Shown piece by piece: positions 57,275 through 64,000 of a stretch of DNA of 64,000 nt; the stretch's first letter is position 1, and every line of letters starts with the position of its first letter. Source of the DNA: Gnetum montanum (lineage: Eukaryota > Streptophyta > Gnetopsida > Gnetales > Gnetaceae). Both the position numbers and the translations under genes were made by a program. Location: the NCBI GenBank assembly GCA_015680685.1, contig MNCI01015718.1:157846-221845 (forward strand), written 5' to 3'. The notes beneath the pieces are model-generated. The model was not told the origin of the DNA. It searched no databases and worked only from the letters and a program-made list of their open reading frames with translations.

Positions 57275-57490
57275 TCAACTTCCAACCCTTCAACTTCTGT
57301 AACGTCTGACCCTTCAACTTCTATAACAGTCAATCCTTCAAATTCTATAATGGTTGACCCTTCAAATTTTATAATGGTTGACCCTTCAACTTCTGTAATA
57401 GTCAACCCTTCAACTTCCTTAACGTTGACCCTTGAACTTCTATAATAGCCAACCCTTCAACTTTTGTAAAGGTCAACCCTACAACTTCTG
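57275..57490. repeat. 24-bp minisatellite, second array
   Basis: About nine units of CCCTTCAACTTCTGTAATGG-TTGA type, as at 45073-45240. It is followed by the same tail (ACGACAAAAAACCAAAAATA) as the left copy, so a third internal unit once continued to the right. Confidence 0.8.
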
Positions 57491-58039
57491 GTACAACATA
57501 ACGACAAAAAACCAAAAATAGAATTCAAGTCATTACACCATACTTTAATAAAAATTAACTTTTAAAATTGAAAATGCACAAAAGTTGATTGATCAATCCA
57601 TAGTTTTTGACTTTTTGTGATGGCTACCAGAAGCCATATGTCTGTCGCATGCAACCAAATGCAACGCACAGTTCAAAGATTCTATTAATAAGATAATGAA
57701 GCCTTTTTTATAAATCCAAATTCCATACAAAAATAAATACACACAACAAGAAGAAATAATTTCTATTAGAGTAACAACTACATAAAAGATGTATAATTCA
57801 AAAGCGTATTTCTATTCAAATCAACCACTACATGGAAGATGTCTAATTCACAAGCATACATGATTGAGGTACATGGAAGATGCTACATGATTCAATCTTG
57901 AAAACAATTTACTTCAATCATGTTGTCCATATTGTATTAGTAAACAATACTACAAGAAAGCACCTAATTAACCTAAACACTTTAAAAATTCTATGAATAT
58001 TCTTTTCTACCTTTTTTAAAAATTATTTAAATCTTTTAA

Positions 58040-61000
58040 AAAAACTTATAGGATCTTTAAAGTGTGGATTTGTTAACAATGATGGTAAAATTGTAAATAA
58101 AGTTGTTTCTTTGAATAGTATTAAATTCTTTGATAACTTTGATATTTTTTGTTTTCTTGAAACTTAGAAAAATATATATTCTATAAATTCTATAATTCCT
58201 AGATTTATTACATTTGTCACAAGAAATACAAAAAGACGACAAGGAAGCATACCTTCTAGGGCATTACAATGTTAGTGAGAAAATATCTTAAAATTGTGGG
58301 CTTTTAGAAAAAATAAATGATCATAAATAATATATTTAGCTAAAAATCTTATCTCAACATGGTTATATTTTCCTTGACATATGCTATTTGGCCCATAGAG
58401 ATGCTACATTGTATGATTTTGTAAAATTGCCTTGTGATCATCCTTTTTAGTTCTTAGGCAAAGACATTGTAGAATTTTTAGCAAAAGGCTCAATATTTAT
58501 TTGTTATATTTTAATGCAATTATATGTTCACATCAAATAAAAATGATTTAGTGGTAACATAATATTGGTAGTTTAGACACTGTTGAAGATCATAGTTGAA
58601 CACAACATTTTGGATATGCCACTATTAATAAAATTGGTTAACAACTGTTAGAATGGAAAAAAAAGTTTTTATCTTTTAATTTACAATGGCCTTGCTAAGT
58701 TTCTTTAATCTCCATCATTTACTTTTACAGGACCTCAAGCTAACTCTTGCATTGTTTTGCTTTTATATTCTTATGAATATATTGAGTTTATTGAGTTTAA
58801 AATTGTAAAAGATTTAGTGGAGACTTGTCATCATCATGTAGAGTTTTTGTTACAAATTCAAATTCTTTGTTAAATAAGAAAAAAATAAGAAAAGAAAAAA
58901 ATTTCAATATAGACTCATCCTAAAAGTTAACAAAAATATATGAATGTAGCACATAACAAGTGGGCTCTTGAAAGATGGCATAAGGAACCTAAACAAATGC
59001 TTCTTACACCAACTAAGTAAGTTATACATTCACAACAATAGGGTACTTGAAAAACTTGGTTTTATGAGGATTGTATGTAGGCTAGGCTAAATATTCAAAA
59101 TGTAAATGAAATTCACAGACAAACTTTAGTTATGATATATAAATACTTGATTAGAACCAATAGAAAGAAATTTATCAGGGAGCATGAAGAATATTTTGCT
59201 TACACTCTTAAAAAGATGCCCAAGAAATCTTGACAATGTTTTTGTCATAAAGCCTCTTCATCATTTGATTTTTCTGTTCAAGAGGTTTTTGTATTTTATA
59301 ATAAGCTATCTACATAAGAAGATTTATTCTAGTACTATTGTACAAAAAGCACCTCTCTAATTTAGTCTTGAGGAAATCAAAAAGGATATTAAAACACAAG
59401 CATCTAGCAAAGCTGTAGACTTAGATAGTTTATATGTAGAATTATTAAATTGAGCAAGATCTACTATTCATAAAGAAATTTGTCACAAATTAAATTCAGC
59501 AATGGAGCAAGGATTAAATCGATATTGAAAAACTAGTGAATTTAACTTATTATATAAAAAGAGGGATAAAATTAATTTGAGCAATTATCAAATGATCATT
59601 ATGAGTATTATTTTTGCTAAGTTGTTGGCACTTTGCAAGAAAAAAATCAATTCATGGACTAAAGGTAACTAGGTCAAGGCAAAGTGTTAAGTAAGTTTCA
59701 GAGAAAATTACTCTACTATTGATTATTTAGTTACTCTTAGACACTACATGGAGATTGAAAAAGTGCTTAATAAAAATTTTTTTATTCATTTTATTGATTT
59801 TGCAAAAGCATATGATTCAGTGATCTATACAAAACTATAGTTGTGGTTGCATAAAATTGGCCTCCTTTCAAATTTGATAGTAGTAACTCAAGGATTGTAT
59901 GAAGAAGTGCTTATTGAAATTAAAAATAACAATTTAGAGAAAAAAATCTCAATTCCAAAGTAAAATTAGAGTTTAGTAATGTTGTCCACTTTTTCCAACT
60001 ATCTTTGGTATCTTTATCGATAAAATGCACGAATGGTTGTGCAATGAGCAAGATAGTCATGTTATCCAAATTAAATCCCAAGTAATGAGTCTTCTTTTAT
60101 ATGCAAATGATGTTGTTTTGATCTCCACTACTACAAAAGGTATGCAAAATATGTTGCAAATTTTAGAAATTATTGTCATTCATCTATTCTTCAAGTGAAT
60201 GTGGGTAAAACCAATTTGATGATTTCAAGTACAAGAAACACCAATTGTAACTTATATTTTGAAGGTACCAACATGTGAATAGTAGTTTCTTTTAAATGTA
60301 TGTGTTTCATTTATATAAACAATTAAAAGTGAAGAAAGTGCATTAAAAAAAACATGAGGTTTCAAGGCTTTGTATTTTCAAGATATTGAAAGAGTACAAA
60401 AAAATTTTCTTCTTGATGAGTTAAAGAGTTAAAGGTGAAGATGAAAATACCTTACTTAATGTCATTATATGAATGTCATTTATTACCTTTAGAAGAAAAA
60501 GCCTTGTGCAAATTCATTACATACACATAGCTTGCATATCTCAAGGTAAGATAAATTCTCTAAATTAGTTCTTGAGGAGTTATGAGACCAAGTTTATATT
60601 TTTAGTGAATGCAACCATTAAGAAAATAGAATATCTCTTGGAAGAACATGTAGCAAAATCCTAAGCATATTAGCCAACAAGTGAAGCAGAAGATTTTAAC
60701 ATAGATGTAGTGTAATATAGAAGGCAAGAGACAATCTTATTTACATCACATTTGATCTAATAAACTAGATCTAGAAGTTCACTATCTCTCAACTACTATT
60801 CTAATCAAGTATCAAAATGCTATTAGTAATCACTTAAGTTCTCATCATTTTAGAATTAAAAGTGAAAGATGTATTCAACTCCCTTGGGAAGAGTGCATTT
60901 GTAGGTTGTGCAAATGAGGAGCACTTGAAGATGAGTTACAATTATTTCTTTCTTGTATCATGACTACCCATTTAAAACAATATTATACTGTTACAACAAA

Positions 61001-61140
61001 AAACCTATACAATTTGTTTTTAATAGTGCTAGTGATGCTTGGGCAATTTTTGGAGTCTATCTTTATTTTTCATTTTTCATGAAAATGTAATATCTATCCA
61101 ATGGATCCTATAGGTCCTCAAAAATAATAAAGTTTCATTT
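58040..61140 (+). pseudogene. LINE retrotransposon ORF2 relic, longest copy
   Basis: Blocks occur in order on the plus strand. An AP-type endonuclease comes first: DGKIVNKVVSLNSIKFFDNF, then DIFCFLET with the catalytic Glu (next codon TAG for Trp), then GSLDTVEDHS and HFGYATINKIG. The RT follows: NLLYKKRDKINLSNYQMIIM, FIHFIDFAKAYDSVIY, then LLYANDVVLIS near 60092, where one catalytic Asp is Asn. A C-terminal knuckle CRLCK-GALEDELQLFLSC lies near 60900. Many stops and shifts. The 3' end is near 61140. It is non-LTR, with no flanking LTR, and the 37722-39000 copy is the same family. Confidence 0.8.
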
Positions 61141-61599
61141 CATTTTATTGAAATTTGCAATGTAGAAAACACTAAGTCCAAGTACATGGGCTATGGCTAA
61201 GCTCATGGATACAAAAGAGTATTGTTAAGGATCTAAGGCCAATGTTTTTGATTATCATTGGTGGAATTGTTGTACTTGTATGCATCACCATGTTTGCAAG
61301 ATGGGAAAAAATATTTTTTATTTGAATTTGGAAGGTTTGATGGATTTTAGAAAAGTGGTGGGGATGTGAGTAGAACATGCATTGAAAACGTGAATAAATG
61401 TACTTTTAATGATATTTTACATACAAGAAAGAAATTGGTATAAAGGATGGCAAAACCTTGGTTTTAATTAATCAAGTTATGGCTTTTATCATCCTCTTAG
61501 CCTTATCACTAATAGAAGGGTTATATGGGCTATCATTCAAAAATTAACATTGTTTGTTTGCTTGATGAACTAAATTACTATTTATTTGTTATTTCTTGA

Positions 61600-61620
61600 T
61601 ATAATCATTAACAATTATTT

Positions 61621-61653
<33 letters not shown>

Positions 61654-61660
61654 TTTTGCT
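61600..61660. repeat. Microsatellite (CATA)n then (TA)n
   Basis: TACATACATACATACATACA continues into TATATATAT. Simple sequence, no other content. Confidence 0.9.
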
Positions 61661-61889
61661 ATTTTACAATTTGTCTCTTTTGGATTATTAAGATTGATGA
61701 AGGAGAATGCCAAGGCCAAGAAGGTGGTGATTGGAAGATGTGGCAGTGCCTAGAAAAGAACCAAGGAGACTATGATATTGCAACATGAAGTTAGGAGATA
61801 CTTAAGATAGCCTAGAAATTCTTATGATAGAGTTAGAAGATGATTAATAACACTACTTTACAAGTCCCTAGAATGCAAGAATATCAAAA

Positions 61890-62920
61890 TGTGTTTCAAG
61901 ATGTGATGGTTTTTTGGTAACATTGCAAAGACATGCAAAGGAATAGTTTTGTGTGTATTATATTATTGTTTGGATTACTCAAGATGAATAAATTTGATGA
62001 AGATTTTGTTTTGTGAAGTATTGATTTGCTTTTTGTGGCCACTTTGTACAAGAATAGGACATTCCAAGAAAATGTGATGCTCATCTTCAATTGCTCTTAG
62101 ATTGCATAAAAGATAGGTTCTCTCTTCTCTTGAAATTTAGGCCCATCTTTTAGTTTCAATTCTAAAATATTGGGATCTCAATATTTCTCAATTAATTTAA
62201 TAGCATAGATAATAGGATATAGTAGTAGCTCAATAAGCTTATTTTTTTTATTTTTTTATTGTTGATGCCTCCTCTAATGTTGTCTAGGTAGAATTGTTTC
62301 TTTATTGCTGGGTTACTCTAGATGTGCAAAAGTGCCTTGTTGCTAATACTCTTATGAAGGTATCTTATATTACAATGTAGAATATCCATCTCAATGTTCC
62401 TTTTTTTAAGTCAAATCATTCCCTTGTAGATCCATCCTTTCTCTGATGTAGTAACTAAGACTTTCTTTGAAAATTTAGTTATTATGCTATGGGAAAGACT
62501 ATGAAAATATGCTGCAAATTGAAAAAGAGCTTTTATCTCTAAAGGCATCATATTAGCTTCAAGAAATAGAAAATCATATTGTCCTTACCTTTTAACTTGA
62601 AATTATTCTACTAGAAAATGTTTTTGCACTTCTTCTATTCTCTTCCAATATTTGCTAGCATGTCCAAGACCCGACATTACATGCCCATACAAAAGAGTTG
62701 GTTGTATAATAGAAAAAAATAATTGATTTTTGATTTCTTAGGCTAAGATAGTTTCTTTTTGACACTTGATTTTTAAATCAAATAAGGATTTCAACCCACC
62801 TACAATCCTTTGTTTAATGCACATCTTCCAATTGTACTTGTGAGAAATATCTAGACCAAGGTATCTATAAGTTGGTGTCGTATTTATTGGGTCCTTTCCA
62901 ATAGTAAAAGAGTAATTGAT
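61890..62920 (-). pseudogene. LINE ORF2 C-terminal relic, opposite strand
   Basis: Read downward from about 62900, the frame gives GRCALNKGL, then YWKRIEEVQKHFLVE, FLFLEANMMPLEIKALFQFA, AYFHSLSHSIITKF and ISNKALLHI. It ends with the zinc-knuckle-like YLLCNLRAIEDEHHIFLECP near 62060 (family CRLC-x-GxIEDEEHFLLxCP). The order matches the end of a LINE ORF2. RT and endonuclease are absent, as expected for a 5'-truncated copy. Confidence 0.7.
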
Positions 62921-63740
62921 GAATGATCAGTTGGTTGGGTTATTCGATAATAGGGCTCTAATAACAAGGCTTCAATAACAAGGTTCCAATGTCAAGTATC
63001 TAACATCGAAGCCCATATGCAATGTTGGGTATCCTACGTCAAAGCCCAGATGTGACGTTGGGTATCTGACATTGGGGGGTATATGTTGGCCTATAAATAT
63101 AGCACCTGGGCTCTCGATTTGACATGAGTTTTGCATATTTTTTCATAGTTTTGTCAATAGAATAGTTGAATTCTTGTAGTTTTATTCTGTAATCTTAGAG
63201 AATAGTCAGTGAGTTGCCACAAAGTGGATCTAAGTCAGTTGTATGAAGTCTTATTCAACTAGCAATGTACTTAGACATATTCCATGAGTAGCAATAAGAT
63301 CGAAATTGATTCTTATTCATTGCAGCACTTTGACTTAGATTCGATTTACTTTACATGCAATTTACTTTTCATGTACTTAGTTAATATTACATTTTCATGC
63401 ATGTTAATTAATTAAGCACATAAGTATGATTGCTTTGAGCATGTGTATGACTCTTGGTAATCTCAGCAATGCTTAATGTTTGGTAACCCAACAATGTTAT
63501 ATGTGTTCAAGATGTGCACAGGAAATGGGATCAAATACTTATGTTAGATTAGTTGATTATTAATTAGAAATTAGATTAGTTGGATTGATTATAAATTAAG
63601 TTTCAACCTATTGTTGATCATAGAACAATAAAATATAAAATAATAAAAATCATATGCCTCACTCTAGACTAAACCATATGTGACAAAGCTACCACTAGAC
63701 CAAGTGGGAAGATAGTGAATTGTAAGCAAGAAATAGTAAT
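62918..63740 (+). mobile_element. LTR of the TGATGAG family, GACATC/AACATC class, cut at its 3' end
   Basis: It starts TGATGAATGATCAGTTGG. Promoter repeats 62950-63085 read TCTAACATCG, CAATGTTGGG, CTACGTCAAAGC, GACGTTGGGTATC and GACATTGGGG. A TATA box CCTATAAATATAGC is near 63095, then the shared R/U5. The last part, up to the usual CCTCGTCACTCATCA, is missing because another LTR begins at about 63738. Confidence 0.7.
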
Positions 63741-64000
63741 GAGACGCAAATTGCACAAGCCGCGATATCGCGTACGCGATATCANTGGCCGATGCGATAT
63801 CGTGTCTTTCCCTGCGATATCGCGTACCCGATATCACGGTCCGCCGCCATATCTATAAATAAGAGGCGGAACTCCCCTCATTTATCATCCTAGGCGTAAA
63901 GTAGCGANATCTCTGGGGTGATCAATCCACCAGAGCTTCACTACTTTACGCCTACGATGATAAATGAGGGGAGTTCCACCTCTTATTTATAGATATGGCG
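63738..64000 (+). mobile_element. LTR start of the GATATC class, window edge
   Basis: TAATGAGACGCAAATTGC opens an LTR-like block. GATATC motifs at 63764-63835 include the perfect 20-bp palindrome gatatcgcgtacgcgatatc (63764-63783). The TATA box CTATAAATAAGAGG follows near 63851. From 63930 the sequence runs back as the reverse complement of 63839-63906. Confidence 0.6.
63839..64000. repeat. Inverted repeat around a single N
   Basis: The left arm (about 63840-63906: CGCCATATCTATAAATAAGA through GGCGTAAAGTAGCG) returns in reverse complement at about 63930-64000 with a few mismatches. The spacer holds the N at 63908. It could be two LTRs head to head or a false assembly join. Confidence 0.8.

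Larger units (their letters stand above)
44829..57550 (-). mobile_element. Tandem copia-like LTR element carrying a TM9/EMP70 gene fragment
   Basis: Minus-strand order is LTR (55994-56225, finished at 57233-57275), internal copy b (55993-54904), LTR (54903-54650), internal copy a (54649-54083 joined to 45569-45073) and LTR (45072-44829). LTRs are about 250 bp, start TGTTGAAGGGACAC and end near TTTAACA. Two are followed by a TTGGTAT(C/T)A-AGC initiator-Met primer site. A further internal tail lies beyond 57280. Each internal part has a captured fragment of a TM9 endomembrane protein, then a copia RNase H-like tail, then a polypurine stretch (CAAGGTGGAGAT). No gag, integrase or RT is present, so movement would need helper proteins. 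Gypsy element C splits copy a, and a different solo LTR splits the right-hand LTR. Confidence 0.75.

Overview
The window reads as repeat-dense nuclear DNA of a seed plant with a large genome. It is AT-rich and packed with nested, decayed LTR retrotransposons, LINE fragments, one hAT transposon and a few broken host genes. A gymnosperm would fit, but nothing here proves the taxon. Four N gaps (10486-10999, 22400-22879, 39605-40140, 50332-50545) cut several elements. I see no clearly intact protein-coding gene, rRNA gene, tRNA gene or CRISPR array.

Layout. 0.7-3.6 kb: a decayed multi-exon coding relic on the minus strand. 4.3-6.6 kb: a degenerate A-rich array. 6.8-8.07 kb: a broken gypsy RT/RNase H. 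8.1-33.07 kb: a nest. A broken LTR with an initiator-Met primer site was hit by a solo LTR (8245-9123) and by gypsy element B (9257-32838). B was hit by a solo LTR at its 3' end and by gypsy element A (17490-28259). A in turn holds another solo LTR (19144-20021) with a perfect AACAA target duplication. 33-44 kb: a 5S rRNA-derived scrap, an intronless CCR4-like deadenylase pseudogene, an LTR-like promoter block, a 5'-truncated LINE, a hAT transposase with one clear 73-bp intron, and a GC-rich pectin methylesterase gene that has lost most of its catalytic domain. 44.8-57.5 kb: a tandem copia-like element carrying two copies of a fragment of a TM9/EMP70 endomembrane gene. It is split by gypsy element C (45570-54077, target duplication GCTTC), and the second tandem copy preserves the unfilled target site. 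58-62.9 kb: two LINE copies on opposite strands. 62.9-64 kb: LTR ends and an inverted repeat.

Elements A, B and C and the related solo LTRs form one family. They share LTR ends (TGATGAG/TAATGA), a primer site resembling the Athila/Tat type (tRNA-Asp-like), a gag with a CX2CX3HX4C knuckle, and a polypurine tract just before the LTR. B and C also share a roughly 800-codon extra ORF with a coiled-coil C-terminus that I do not recognise. C keeps gag and this ORF but shows no pol.

The most striking feature is the LTR promoter. Copies share R/U5, but just upstream of the TATA box each carries one of several different arrays of short palindromic motifs: GATATC, GACATC, GTCGAC, or CTCTAAT-A-ATTAGAG. 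Unrelated LTR-like blocks in the window carry comparable arrays (AGACATCT, ATCGAT). Array length differs between the two LTRs of a single element. A GATATC array with its own TATA box also sits inside element C, ahead of the extra ORF. Most premature stops fall where the family has Gln, Arg or Trp, as expected from cytosine-methylation decay.
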